Shown: in pieces, positions 51,884-61,120 of the stretch
Position numbering within the stretch: position 1 is the first letter of the stretch
Layout: each line of letters opens with the position of its first letter
Notes under the pieces: model-generated
The model's input: only the letters and a program-made list of their open reading frames with translations
Told to the model about the DNA's origin: nothing
Database searches by the model: none
Origin: Methanomicrobiales archaeon HGW-Methanomicrobiales-1
GTDB lineage: Archaea; Halobacteriota; Methanomicrobia; Methanomicrobiales; Methanospirillaceae
DNA: 64,000 bases
Assembly (NCBI GenBank): GCA_002839675.1
Contig: PGYM01000001.1
Location: 362,683-426,682, forward strand
Direction: 5' to 3'
Translations under genes and position numbers: made by a program

Positions 51884-52549
51884 AGCCGGATCCACCCCGA
51901 GCACTGCCACTTCGTACACATCCTGCCAGTTTACAATCGTCTCCACACACCCTTCTTTTAAAGTAACAACACCCATCACGATGAGTCCCATCTTGTCGGC
52001 CATGTCGATGCCCTCTTTGACTTCTGAAAGGCAGCCGACACCAAGAATCGCCTTCGGGCGGTATTTTTTTACCATGCGCTTGATGAATGACGAGCCCGGC
52101 ACAATGAATATCCGGTAACCCATCTTCTCAAGCACCCCCCGGGCTTCACCAACGGAACACTGCCCGCAGGAACGGCATTTGAGACCTTCCGGCGTGAGAT
52201 GCGCCGGGCAGCGGGATGACCGCAGGCATTGCGGCATGAAGATTGCCCGTTCCGTAACCGGGATACGAGTGAACTCTGTTGTGTTCATGGTATTATGGAT
52301 CTTGATCAAAAACGTGAGCATCTCGCGGTCTTCAAGGCCGAGAAACCGGAAGAACGCCTTCATCAATCCCTCGAAAAAGACCAGGCCCGCCTTGATCAGC
52401 CGGGGAAAATAGAGGTGCCCTTTCTTTATCGAGTAGAGTGATATCAGGGCAAGGATGAACGCGGAGATCAGCGCCCCAAGTATGATGATGACCGTGAGTT
52501 CACCGATGATAAACATCAGCTGGTTGTAGGGCGTGAAATCGAAGTCCAT
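51848..52549 (-). CDS. DUF116 Cys-rich membrane protein
   Basis: A 233-residue protein with an N-terminal membrane helix (about 9-35) and a Cys-rich cytoplasmic domain. The latter has MPQCLRSSRCPAHLTPEGLK, CRSCGQCS and GVGCLSEVKEG, likely an Fe-S or zinc site. This is the DUF116 family, found in archaea and anaerobic bacteria and of unknown role, sometimes near formyltransferase or lipoate genes. Complete length. Confidence 0.88.
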   Translation of the reverse strand: MDFDFTPYNQLMFIIGELTVIIILGALISAFILALISLYSIKKGHLYFPRLIKAGLVFFEGLMKAFFRFLGLEDREMLTFLIKIHNTMNTTEFTRIPVTERAIFMPQCLRSSRCPAHLTPEGLKCRSCGQCSVGEARGVLEKMGYRIFIVPGSSFIKRMVKKYRPKAILGVGCLSEVKEGIDMADKMGLIVMGVVTLKEGCVETIVNWQDVYEVAVLGVDPALIPEDIHILPG

Positions 52550-52570
52550 AGAAATGGTGCCTTTTTAGCA

Positions 52571-53614
52571 TTATGTAGTGCTGCGACGCGATAAGAGTTT
52601 ACGTATGTCTATAGGCGGGCGCATCACGCCCTTTTCGGTTATCACGGCGGTGACCAGTTCCATCGGTGTCGCATCGAATGCATAGTTCTTCACCTGTGCG
52701 CCATCCGGAACAAAGGTACGGTTACCCATGACAGTGACCTCTTCGCGCCCGCGCTCCTCGATGATCACATCCTTTTCGGTATTATTTGCATCAAATGTCG
52801 AGAGGGGCGCGGCTACGTAGAATGGTATGGCGTGATGGTGTGCGCAGACTGCATGCATGTACGTTCCGATCTTGTTGAAAACCGCGTCGCTGGTGATGCG
52901 ATCCGCGCCAACAACAACGGCATCGATCGCGCCCTTTCGCATAAGATGGGCTGCGGTGGAATCCGTTATCGTGGTTACATCAATGCCATCCCGGGCAAGT
53001 TCCCATGCGGTAAGCCGGGCACCCTGCAGGAGCGGGCGTGTCTCGCAGGAGATCACGTTCACCTTTTTTCCCGCCTTTACTGCTGATCGGATCACGCCCA
53101 GCGCTGTACCCCATGATGAGCATGCCAGTGCCCCGGCATTGCAATGGGTGAGTACCGTGCAGGTATCGGGCAGGAGAGTGGCTCCCTGTTCACCGATTGC
53201 ATGGCAGCAGGCAGTATCTTCCCGGGCGATCTCTTCTGCTTCGGCAATGGCACGGGCGCAGGCTTCATTGCAGTCCCGGGCAGGGGACATCGCCGCAAGC
53301 ACCCGGTCAATACCCCACGCAAGGTTGATTGCAGTCGGGCGGGTTGACCGGAGTACGCTGGCATCCCGGTTCACTGCTGCCATGAACGATGTCATATCGT
53401 TTTTGTCAGCAAGCACAGAAGCAAGTGCAACCCCGTATGCCCCGGCAACGCCAAGAGCGGGGGCTCCCCGTATCTCCAGCCGTTTGATCGCGGTTGCAAG
53501 CCGTTCGATGCTGCGGCATTCCACAATGGCGTACTCATTGGGAAGGAGTGTCTGTTCGATATAGTGAATGCTCTGGTTCCCTGCGTCCCACCAGAGGGTG
53601 GCAGTCTCGTTCAA
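52571..53614 (-). CDS. mtnA: S-methyl-5-thioribose-1-phosphate isomerase
   Basis: A 347-residue aIF2B-like isomerase that converts methylthioribose-1-phosphate to the ribulose form in methionine salvage. Motifs RGAPALGVAGAYGVALA, THCNAGALACSSWGTALGVI, GADRITSDAVFNKIGTYMHA and YVAAPLSTFD fit MtnA, with the catalytic Cys in the THCNAG segment region and Asp in GADRI. The ribose-1,5-bisphosphate isomerase paralogue is a less likely alternative. Overlaps the HdrA-like gene by 4 bases. Confidence 0.88.
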   Translation of the reverse strand: MNETATLWWDAGNQSIHYIEQTLLPNEYAIVECRSIERLATAIKRLEIRGAPALGVAGAYGVALASVLADKNDMTSFMAAVNRDASVLRSTRPTAINLAWGIDRVLAAMSPARDCNEACARAIAEAEEIAREDTACCHAIGEQGATLLPDTCTVLTHCNAGALACSSWGTALGVIRSAVKAGKKVNVISCETRPLLQGARLTAWELARDGIDVTTITDSTAAHLMRKGAIDAVVVGADRITSDAVFNKIGTYMHAVCAHHHAIPFYVAAPLSTFDANNTEKDVIIEERGREEVTVMGNRTFVPDGAQVKNYAFDATPMELVTAVITEKGVMRPPIDIRKLLSRRSTT

Positions 53615-54891
53615 GCGGACCGCGTCCTGACAGCATCGATATATGCCCGCATGGCCGCCGATCCGCCGGAGGCTACACTGTCCGGGATATCCCGGGGGGC
53701 GGTTGCCGTACCGGCAACATAGATCCCGGGACGCAGGGTAGCTACCGTGTCCATGGCATCATGCACGGATTTGAAAAACCCGGTGGTTTCAAGGGGAATG
53801 CCGCATTTCGCAGCAATCCCGGCAGCATTGTCGGACGGGCCGATGCCAATCGAGAGGACTACCAGTTCCGGGTGGAGAACGTGGACTTCGGAGGTTTCGG
53901 AGTTTTCCACCTGCATGATCAACCCTTTGCGATCGGCAAGGATATCAGAAGGCATGCCCCGCAGGAACCGGATTCCCAGTGCTTTTGCCCGTTCGTAATA
54001 CTCCTCGTACCCTTTCCCATAGGCCCGGATATCCATGTAACAGAGGGTGATATCGATATCCGGTTGCTTCTCCTTGATCAGCATCGCGTTCTTCATTGCC
54101 TGCATGCAGCAGATGCACGAGCAGTAGGGGCGGTCGATGGTCATGTCCCGCGAGCCGACACACTGGATGAAGACAATACTTTTTGGCACAGCCCCGTTGC
54201 TCAGCCGCTTGATCTTCCCGCCGGTCGGGCCGCTGGCATTGATCATCCGTTCCAGTTCGAGGCTGGTGATCACATCCGGCAGGATGAGATGGCCGAACTG
54301 CTTTTTGTTCCGGGCATCAAAGACCGTATACCCCGTAGTGATCACGATGCTCGCTGCATGGATCGTGACGAGTTTCCCTTCATCCTTGTGCAAGATGGCA
54401 CCCGGCCCACAGGCATCATAGCAGAGACCGCACTCGATACAGTGCTCCGCATCCTTGACCACGATATCCGGCACTGCCTGGGCATGGGGCTTGTAGATCG
54501 CTTTTCTTACCCCGACTCCGGCATCGAACCGGTTGTACACTTCAACCGGGCAGATCCCGATACAGTCCCCGCAGCCGGTACAGAGTTCTGCATCCACGTA
54601 TCGCGGGTGTTCCCGGATCGTGACCGTGAAGTTACCGACTTCCCCCTCGATAGTTTCGACTTCTGCAAAGGTATGGATCGTAATGAGCGGGTGGCGGGCC
54701 ACGTCCACCATCTTGGGGGAGAGGATGCACATCGAGCAGTCGTTTGTCGGAAATGTCTTGTCGAGCTGGGCCATATGGCCGCCGATACTGGGCTCGCGTT
54801 CGACAAGGTGCACATGGATGCCATGACCTGCGATATCGAGCGCTGCCTGTATGCCGGCGATACCGGCACCGATGACTACCACATCACTCAT
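53611..54891 (-). CDS. Short HdrA-like iron-sulfur flavoprotein
   Basis: A 426-residue HdrA homologue. It has the FAD-binding SDVVVIGAGIAGIQAALDIA, DCSMCILSPKMVDVARHP, two ferredoxin-like clusters (CTGCGDCIGICPVEVYNRFD, CIECGLCYDACGPGAILHK), and the HdrA cluster region CVGSRD with CSCICCMQAMKNAM. Standard HdrA is about 650 residues, so it lacks much of the usual C-terminus. ATG 54891 lies about 10 bases after GGGGAG; a start at 54900 is too close to that site. It is not beside hdrBC. It may move electrons for a neighbour enzyme. Confidence 0.85.
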   Translation of the reverse strand: MSDVVVIGAGIAGIQAALDIAGHGIHVHLVEREPSIGGHMAQLDKTFPTNDCSMCILSPKMVDVARHPLITIHTFAEVETIEGEVGNFTVTIREHPRYVDAELCTGCGDCIGICPVEVYNRFDAGVGVRKAIYKPHAQAVPDIVVKDAEHCIECGLCYDACGPGAILHKDEGKLVTIHAASIVITTGYTVFDARNKKQFGHLILPDVITSLELERMINASGPTGGKIKRLSNGAVPKSIVFIQCVGSRDMTIDRPYCSCICCMQAMKNAMLIKEKQPDIDITLCYMDIRAYGKGYEEYYERAKALGIRFLRGMPSDILADRKGLIMQVENSETSEVHVLHPELVVLSIGIGPSDNAAGIAAKCGIPLETTGFFKSVHDAMDTVATLRPGIYVAGTATAPRDIPDSVASGGSAAMRAYIDAVRTRSA

Positions 54892-55378
54892 GGTGGGCAT
54901 ACTCCCCGGCCAGTTCGATATAAGACATGGCGTTTTTGAGAATCTGTTCCTGCTGTGCGGCATCTGCTTCCTTGACAATTTTTCCCGGAACCCCGACCAC
55001 CACGGAACCCGGGGGGATTACCTTTCCCTCGGTAACCACGGCACCGGCTCCGATGACCGAGCCATCGCCAACCGTTGCCCCGTTTAAGACAATCGCACCC
55101 ATGCCGACCAGCACGCGGTTTCCGATCGTGCAGCCGTGCAGGATCGCGCCGTGCCCGACTGATACATCGGTCCCGAGCATGACCGGGTGTCCCTTGCTGG
55201 TATGCACCACGCAGTTGTCCTGGATATTGGACCGGTCCCCGATCATGATCCGGTCCTTGTCGGCACGGATCACCGCACCAAACCAGATGCCTACCTGTTT
55301 TCCGATCGTGACATCGCCGATGATCGTTGCGTTTCCCGCTGCAAAGAGCGGCACGCCGGAGACCTTATCCATACGCAT
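54884..55378 (-). CDS. Gamma-carbonic anhydrase family protein
   Basis: A 164-residue left-handed beta helix of the gamma-CA/Cam/YrdA type. Hexapeptide turns include GDVTIGKQVGIWFGAVIRAD, HTSKGHPVMLGTDVSVGHGA and GCTIGNRVLVGMGA, with the metal His residues placed as expected (HTS, GHGAILHG). No signal peptide, so it is cytoplasmic. It could be a carbonic anhydrase or an acyl transferase relative. It overlaps the HdrA-like gene by 8 bases. Confidence 0.88.
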   Translation of the reverse strand: MRMDKVSGVPLFAAGNATIIGDVTIGKQVGIWFGAVIRADKDRIMIGDRSNIQDNCVVHTSKGHPVMLGTDVSVGHGAILHGCTIGNRVLVGMGAIVLNGATVGDGSVIGAGAVVTEGKVIPPGSVVVGVPGKIVKEADAAQQEQILKNAMSYIELAGEYAHHE

Positions 55379-55408
55379 AATAACATAAGAAATTAAGAAT
55401 CAAAGAGC

Positions 55409-55867
55409 ATGAAGGTTATGGTCGGGGGAACATTCGATCCCCTTCACGATGGGCACAAAGTCCTTCTTTCCCGGTCATTCGAGATCGCCGGATCCGGTGG
55501 TCATGTGGTAATCGGGCTTACCACTGACAGTTTCGCGAGCCGGAAAACCCACCCTATCCGTCCGTTTGAGGTCCGGAAATCCGAACTCGAGCAGTATATC
55601 GCTGGCAGGAATTTTTCTACCCCCTTTGTTGTCGAACCCCTGCAGGACCGGTTCGGTTCCGCACTCGAAGCTGATTTCGATGCGATTATCGTATCGGAAG
55701 AGACCCTCCCGGTTGCCGTGGAGATAAACAAACTCCGCCGGGAGAAAGGAAGGAAGAAAGTCGATATCCACCAGATCAGCTGCGTACTTGCAGAAGACGG
55801 TCGCTGGATCTCGAGTACCCGGATCTTCCGGGGCGAGATCGATATCCACGGTCACCTGATGCGATAA
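55409..55867 (+). CDS. coaD: Archaeal-type phosphopantetheine adenylyltransferase
   Basis: A 152-residue nucleotidyltransferase of coenzyme A synthesis. It has GGTFDPLHDGHKVLLSRSFE with the TxxxH motif, then VVIGLTTDSFASRKTH, and ISSTRIFRGEIDIHG at the end. The archaeal form lacks close likeness to bacterial CoaD, as here. Divergent from the gamma-CA gene. Confidence 0.92.
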   Translation: MKVMVGGTFDPLHDGHKVLLSRSFEIAGSGGHVVIGLTTDSFASRKTHPIRPFEVRKSELEQYIAGRNFSTPFVVEPLQDRFGSALEADFDAIIVSEETLPVAVEINKLRREKGRKKVDIHQISCVLAEDGRWISSTRIFRGEIDIHGHLMR

Positions 55868-56049
55868 GCGCTTATGGATAGTCTCTTTTTTTGTTCCCGC
55901 TCATCTCCATAATGGGATTCCCACTTCTCAATTACCCCCTTTCAACAGAGGGCGGATTCAGTTCATATCGTCTTCAGGTCTTCCCCTTAACCGGGTTTGT
56001 CAGCCGCATCCGCTGCTTACACCCTTAAAAAGCATAAAAAAAGAAAAAA

Positions 56050-56523
56050 TCAGATGATGTAACTGGTCAGGTCTTTTGTTATTACCCAGTCACAGTAGTA
56101 ACAGTGAAGTCCCGTGGGCCTTACATGGAACTTGCTCTGGATCGGTTCATGGGTATTTGAGATGCAGCCCGGGTTGGGGCAGCGGACAAGTCCCTGGATC
56201 AGGGTTGGGATCTCAACTCCCTTTTTCTCGCAGACCTTGAAGTTACGGATAATATTGATGGTCGCATGCGGAGAGATGAGGGCAATGCGATCAACTTCTT
56301 CTTTTGAGAGTTCACGGTTGGTGAGTTTGACGATGTCCTTTTTCTCCATGTCCCGGCTTGGAACATTGGTGGCAATCGAGAGCGCTTCCTGCGTAGTTCC
56401 GGTGATACCGAGAATCTTTACCACGTTGAGTGCTTCACCACCATCGATGTGATCGATCACCGTGCCGTTCCTGATCCGCCGGACAAGGAGCCCTTCATTA
56501 TCTGCATCTTCGGTGTGGGTCAT
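56050..56523 (-). CDS. pyrI: Aspartate carbamoyltransferase regulatory chain
   Basis: A 157-residue regulatory subunit that binds nucleotides and controls the catalytic chain. It has LLVRRIRNGTVIDHIDGGEA at the start and the C-terminal zinc site VRCPNPGCISNTHEPIQSKF followed by HCYYCDWVI, giving all four Cys ligands. It overlaps pyrB by 4 bases, so subunits are made together. Confidence 0.96.
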   Translation of the reverse strand: MTHTEDADNEGLLVRRIRNGTVIDHIDGGEALNVVKILGITGTTQEALSIATNVPSRDMEKKDIVKLTNRELSKEEVDRIALISPHATINIIRNFKVCEKKGVEIPTLIQGLVRCPNPGCISNTHEPIQSKFHVRPTGLHCYYCDWVITKDLTSYII

Positions 56524-57422
56524 TGCATCACGTCCATCAGCATCGCCATCCGCACCGGTACCCCGTTTCTGGATTGTTCAAAGTACCGGGCATGCGGGGA
56601 CTCATCCACCCGCGGGTCAATCTCATTCACCCGGGGAAGGGGGTGGAGCACGATAAGATGTTCTTTTGCACCGGTCAGCAACTCAGGGGTGATCCGGTAG
56701 CTGGATGCGACATTGAAGTACGAGGCGGAGTCGGGGAATCGTTCGCGCTGGATCCGGGTCACGTAGAGTACATCGACCAGGCCAACCATCTCCTCGATCG
56801 AATCGTGATTCACAATCTCCACTCCCTTTTCGGTAAGCTCCGTGATGAGCGTGTCAGGGAGTTCGAGCCCCGTGGGGGAGAGGGTGTGCAGCCGTGCATT
56901 ATAGAGCGAGAGCGCGGATGCGAGCGAATGTGCTGTGCGCCCGTACCGGAGATCCCCGACCAGCGCGACATCGATCTTATCGATGGGCATTGACTGGCGG
57001 ATGGTGTACAGGTCGAGCAGCGTCTGCGAAGGGTGCTGGCCGGCACCGTCTCCCGCATTGATCACCGGTACGGTGGCAAACTCTGCGGCAAGGCGCGCTG
57101 CCCCTTCCTTGGGATGCCGGATGACAATTGCATCGGCATACCCGCTTACCACCCGGATGGTGTCTGCAAGTGTCTCGCCTTTTGCCATGGAGCAGGCATC
57201 GACACTCCCGACAGAAAGGGAAGTTCCCCCCAGCCGTGCAATGGCAGATTCGAAAGACATCCGTGTCCGGGTGCTGGGTTCAAAGAAGAGGACGGCAAGG
57301 ATCTTGCCGTTAAGTGCATATTTATCATATTTTTTATTGTCGATCTGCCGTGCATGATCCAGCAGGCGGTCGATCTCGTTTCTTTCAAAATCCCCGATCG
57401 AAATGATATGTCGCGTTGCCAC
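56520..57422 (-). CDS. pyrB: Aspartate carbamoyltransferase catalytic chain
   Basis: A 300-residue enzyme making carbamoyl aspartate in pyrimidine synthesis. It has FFEPSTRTRMSFESAIARLG, GDGAGQHPSQTLLDLYTI, DLRYGRTAHSLASALSLYN and LHPLPRVNEIDPRVDESPHA. All active-site loops are present. First gene of the pyrBI pair, with a TATA box just upstream. Confidence 0.97.
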   Translation of the reverse strand: MATRHIISIGDFERNEIDRLLDHARQIDNKKYDKYALNGKILAVLFFEPSTRTRMSFESAIARLGGTSLSVGSVDACSMAKGETLADTIRVVSGYADAIVIRHPKEGAARLAAEFATVPVINAGDGAGQHPSQTLLDLYTIRQSMPIDKIDVALVGDLRYGRTAHSLASALSLYNARLHTLSPTGLELPDTLITELTEKGVEIVNHDSIEEMVGLVDVLYVTRIQRERFPDSASYFNVASSYRITPELLTGAKEHLIVLHPLPRVNEIDPRVDESPHARYFEQSRNGVPVRMAMLMDVMQ

Positions 57423-57442
57423 CCCTCCACTATTCGTTCTTA

Positions 57443-57453
57443 CGATTATATGA
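57443..57453 (-). promoter_or_regulatory. TATA box of pyrBI
   Basis: Read on the minus strand it is TCATATAATCG, 21-31 bases before the pyrB ATG at 57422. That spacing implies a leaderless or nearly leaderless message. Confidence 0.5.
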
Positions 57454-57629
57454 TCGTCTTCTACTAATTAGCTCTTCTTTCGCAGGGGCCGGGATGAAGG
57501 GTGGATTTTTTAGTAAGCAGGAAAATGTTTCACAGAATTGATCTTCTCTGTTTTGACAGACAGGAATGATATTATTGGATGCTTACGCATTTTTTATCCG
57601 GATTATCCTTAAAAAAGCGAGAGTGAATC

Positions 57630-58724
57630 GTGGTCAACATACCTGTTGCGCGACCGGCAATCGGTCAGGAAGAGATCTCGGCAGTCACAGCGGTGCTCGA
57701 ATCCGGCATGCTCGCTTCCGGCGAAAAAGTTACCGAACTCGAAACGAAATTTGCAGATTATTGTGGCGCTACGCATGGTATAGCGATCAACAACGGTACC
57801 GCGGCCCTCCATGCAGCCCTTCTTGCGGCAGATATAGGTCACGGGGACGAAGTAATCGTTCCCGCGTTCTCGTTTATCGCCACAGCAACGGCTGTCCTGA
57901 TGTGCGGGGCAAAGCCGGTCTTCTGCGATGTCAGTGACCAGACCTATACGATTGACACCGCCCAGCTGGAAGAGCGGGTAACCCCGCGGACCCGGGCGGT
58001 AATCGGTGTTCATCTCTATGGCCAGCCGTTCGATGTGCCGGCCGTGCAGAAAGTATGCGAGCTGCACAACCTCAAGCTTATTGAAGATGCAGCCCAGGCA
58101 CACGGTGCAATCTGCAATGGCAGTAAAGTCGGGAGTTTCGGGCACTTCGGCTGCTTCTCCTTTTATGCAACGAAAAACATGATCACCGGTGAAGGGGGGA
58201 TGGTCACGACAAGCGAGAAGGCCTATGCCGAGCGCCTGCGCCTGATCATCAACCATGGCCAGAGTGAAAAATATGTCCATACCCGGCTTGGTTATAATTA
58301 CCGTATGACGGATATGGCCGCAGCGCTGGGTATTGTCCAGTTAAAGAAGCTGGAGAAGTTCAACCTCCGCCGGCGGAAGAACGCGGATTTCTACAATGCG
58401 AACCTGTCGGTAAAAGGACTCATCACCCCCTATGTCGCTCCGGGTATGCACCATGTCTACCACCAGTACGTCATCCGTCTCACGGACGAGTTCCCGATGA
58501 AGCGCGATTCTTTTATGGATTACTTAAAGTCCAAAGGGATCGGCTCTGCGGTGCATTATCCCATACCCATCCACCGCCAGCCGGTCTTCGGGCTGACGAA
58601 TTATCCGGACCCCTGCCCGGTCTCAACCGCACTCTCGTCATCGGTGCTGAGCCTGCCGGTGCACCCGCTGCTCGACCAGAAAGAGATTGCCTATATCTGC
58701 GATACGATCAATAAGGTGAAGTAA
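57630..58724 (+). CDS. DegT/DnrJ/EryC1-type sugar aminotransferase
   Basis: A 364-residue PLP enzyme that aminates a keto nucleotide sugar. It has VLESGMLASGEKVTELETKF, NNGTAALHAALLAADIGHGD, EDAAQAHGAICNG, and the PLP Lys in FYATKNMITGEGGMV. The end PVHPLLDQKEIAYICD is typical. It starts at GTG 57630 and overlaps the next gene by one base. It probably gives a 3-amino sugar in this cluster. Confidence 0.92.
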   Translation: MVNIPVARPAIGQEEISAVTAVLESGMLASGEKVTELETKFADYCGATHGIAINNGTAALHAALLAADIGHGDEVIVPAFSFIATATAVLMCGAKPVFCDVSDQTYTIDTAQLEERVTPRTRAVIGVHLYGQPFDVPAVQKVCELHNLKLIEDAAQAHGAICNGSKVGSFGHFGCFSFYATKNMITGEGGMVTTSEKAYAERLRLIINHGQSEKYVHTRLGYNYRMTDMAAALGIVQLKKLEKFNLRRRKNADFYNANLSVKGLITPYVAPGMHHVYHQYVIRLTDEFPMKRDSFMDYLKSKGIGSAVHYPIPIHRQPVFGLTNYPDPCPVSTALSSSVLSLPVHPLLDQKEIAYICDTINKVK

Positions 58725-59635
58725 TGGATGTCGGTGTAATCGGTGTCGGGACGATGGGAAAGAACCACGTCAGGGTCTACTCAGAGATGAAAAGCGTGGA
58801 TTCTGTCGGGGTCTATGACCCGAACACGGCCGGGGCCCGCGATATGGGAGAGAAGCACGGGGCCACCGTGTACTCCTCGGTCACCGAGCTGCTGGCGCAT
58901 GTCGATGCAGTCAGTGTCTGCGTACCTACGCCGTTCCACCGGGCCACGGTCGAACAGGTCTTTTCTGCCAGAAAATCAGTGTTGATCGAAAAACCGATCT
59001 GTGCAACTGCCGAGGAAGCCACGCAACTCATGAAGAAAGCACCGGCAGGGATCACGATCGGGGTCGGCCATATCGAACGGTTCAACCCGGTTGTCGAAGA
59101 GATAAGGAAGATCGTAAAAAAACCGCTGTACGTGGAGATGAAGCGGCATAATCCCGCATCAGCCCGTGTCACGGGAAGTACGGTTGTCGAGGATCTCATG
59201 ATCCATGATATCGATATCCTTCTCACGCTGTTCTTTAAGGCCCCCTGCATGATCTCGAGTGCCGGCACTGCAGATGTGTGCAGTGTGCTGATGAAATGCG
59301 GCAATGTCCCCGTTGCGCTCTCGGCTAGCCGGAAGTCCTCGAAGAAGATCCGGATGATCTATATCGAGGAAGAAGAGTTCACGATTGAAGGGGACTTCAT
59401 GACCCAGGAAGTGACCATCTACCGCAAGCCGGGGCAGTACACGTTCGAGGCGGAGCGGTATGTGCAGGAAAATATTATCGAGAAAGTAATGGTCAACAAG
59501 CTCGAACCGCTTAAACGCGAGCTTGCCACGTTTATCGATTGCGTGGAACACTGTCGTCCTTTCCCCATCACTCCTGAACAGGCAATCCACAACCTGCGCA
59601 TCTGTGAAGAGATACAGGCAGGGCTTGCAAAATAG
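58724..59635 (+). CDS. Gfo/Idh/MocA-family nucleotide-sugar dehydrogenase
   Basis: A 303-residue NAD(P)-dependent oxidoreductase. Rossmann loop VGVIGVGTMGKNHVRVYSEM, the LIEKPICATAEEATQLMKKA region with the EKP motif, and GHIERFNPVVEEI are typical. In WlbA/WbpB-like pathways such an enzyme oxidises C3 of a UDP-sugar acid before the DegT enzyme aminates it. The adjacent genes support that role. Confidence 0.9.
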   Translation: MDVGVIGVGTMGKNHVRVYSEMKSVDSVGVYDPNTAGARDMGEKHGATVYSSVTELLAHVDAVSVCVPTPFHRATVEQVFSARKSVLIEKPICATAEEATQLMKKAPAGITIGVGHIERFNPVVEEIRKIVKKPLYVEMKRHNPASARVTGSTVVEDLMIHDIDILLTLFFKAPCMISSAGTADVCSVLMKCGNVPVALSASRKSSKKIRMIYIEEEEFTIEGDFMTQEVTIYRKPGQYTFEAERYVQENIIEKVMVNKLEPLKRELATFIDCVEHCRPFPITPEQAIHNLRICEEIQAGLAK

Positions 59636-59649
59636 CCGGGATTACCTCG

Positions 59650-61080
59650 ATGACGCTTGATGTTCTCCTCAAAAAAGCCGGTCCCATCAGGAGGATCGGA
59701 GTCCTCGGCATGGGATACGTGGGTATCCCTGCGGCCGCTCTCTTTGCCGATGTGCCGCAGTACGAGCGGGTGTACGGGTTCCAGCGGGATTCCCCATCAT
59801 CCGGTTACAAGATTGCGATGCTCAACCGGGGCGAGAGCCCGCTGAAGGGTGAAGAACCGGGACTTGAGGAGCTGTTGCAGAAAGTTACCGCAGCACAGAA
59901 GTTTGTCTGCACCTCGGACTTTTCAAAGATCGGGGAATGCGATGCAGTTACCCTCTCGATCCAGACGCCGTTTCTGAACAAGGAAGACCTGCTGCCGGAT
60001 TTTTCTGCCCTGATGGAAGGAGTAAAAAATGTGGGCCGCTACCTCCGGCCCGGGATGCTTGTGGTGCTGGAATCCACGATCACGCCCGGTACCACCATCG
60101 GGATCGCCCGCGAGCTCCTTGAGGCGGAGTCCGGTCTCAAAGCCGGTGTGGATTTCGCCCTTGCCCATGCACCCGAGCGGGTGATGGTGGGACGACTCCT
60201 GCGCAATATCCGGGAGCATGACCGGATTGTGGGCGGGATTGATGAGGCAAGTACACGGAGAGCAACGGAACTGTACACGCCGGTTCTGACCATTGGCAAA
60301 GTGATCCCTATGTCATCTACCGCCGCGGAAGTCACCAAGACCGCGGAGAACACGTTCCGGGATCTCCAGATCGCTGCCATCAACGAGCTGGCACTCTACT
60401 GCGAGGCAATGGGCATCAATGTCTACGATGTAAGGAACGGTATCGACAGCCTCAAAGGAGATGGCATCACCCGTGCGATGCTCTGGCCGGGTGCCGGTGT
60501 CGGGGGGCACTGCCTGACCAAGGACACCTACCATCTTGAACGGGGGGTCCAGCAGCTTGGGAAAGGAACGCTGGATTATCCGGCAGACGAGCCGTCGCTC
60601 TACGTGCTGGCCCGGCATATCAACGATTTCATGCCCACCCACATGTTCCGGCTCACGAAAGATGCCCTGCAGCGTGCGGGAGTCCCGTTGAAAGGCGCAA
60701 AGGTCGCCCTTCTCGGCTGGGCGTTTCTTTCCAATTCGGATGATACCCGGAATACGCCCGCAGAACCGTACCGCGATCTCCTTGTGCAGGAAGGTGTGGT
60801 TGTTTCGGTTCATGATCCCTATGTAGCGGATTATCCCGGTGTGCCGATCGTTTCCTTTGTGGAGGAGGCAGTTGAGGGTGCTGATGCGATTGTGATCTTT
60901 GCCGGTCACAACCTGTATAAAGGCCTGGATGCGCCCTATCTCAAAAACCTCACCCGTAAGAAACACCCGGTGATTATTGACGGGCGCAATATGATTGATC
61001 CGGATGTCTATATCCGACTTGGTTTTATTTACAAAGGCATTGGCCGCGGCGATAAGAACGGGCACGCGATTGTGGACTGA
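59650..61080 (+). CDS. UDP-sugar 6-dehydrogenase (UDP-GlcNAc/ManNAc type)
   Basis: A 476-residue enzyme that oxidises C6 of a nucleotide sugar to the acid. It has RRIGVLGMGYVGIPAAALFA, QTPFLNKEDLLPDFSALM, ESTITPGTTIGIAREL, a TAENTFRDLQIAAINELAL helix and the catalytic Cys in GAGVGGHCLTKDTYH. The C-terminal domain includes KVALLGWAFLSNSDDTRNTP. The substrate (GlcNAc or ManNAc) cannot be told by eye. Third gene of the nucleotide-sugar cluster. Confidence 0.92.
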   Translation: MTLDVLLKKAGPIRRIGVLGMGYVGIPAAALFADVPQYERVYGFQRDSPSSGYKIAMLNRGESPLKGEEPGLEELLQKVTAAQKFVCTSDFSKIGECDAVTLSIQTPFLNKEDLLPDFSALMEGVKNVGRYLRPGMLVVLESTITPGTTIGIARELLEAESGLKAGVDFALAHAPERVMVGRLLRNIREHDRIVGGIDEASTRRATELYTPVLTIGKVIPMSSTAAEVTKTAENTFRDLQIAAINELALYCEAMGINVYDVRNGIDSLKGDGITRAMLWPGAGVGGHCLTKDTYHLERGVQQLGKGTLDYPADEPSLYVLARHINDFMPTHMFRLTKDALQRAGVPLKGAKVALLGWAFLSNSDDTRNTPAEPYRDLLVQEGVVVSVHDPYVADYPGVPIVSFVEEAVEGADAIVIFAGHNLYKGLDAPYLKNLTRKKHPVIIDGRNMIDPDVYIRLGFIYKGIGRGDKNGHAIVD

Positions 61081-61120
61081 CCCCGCATCTCATTTTTTTG
61101 CTATCCTTTTAATATCCGGT

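Noticed and set aside
53494-54939. 481-residue open frame on the plus strand
   Set aside because: Antisense to the HdrA-like and mtnA genes; GC-rich codons leave long antisense frames open.
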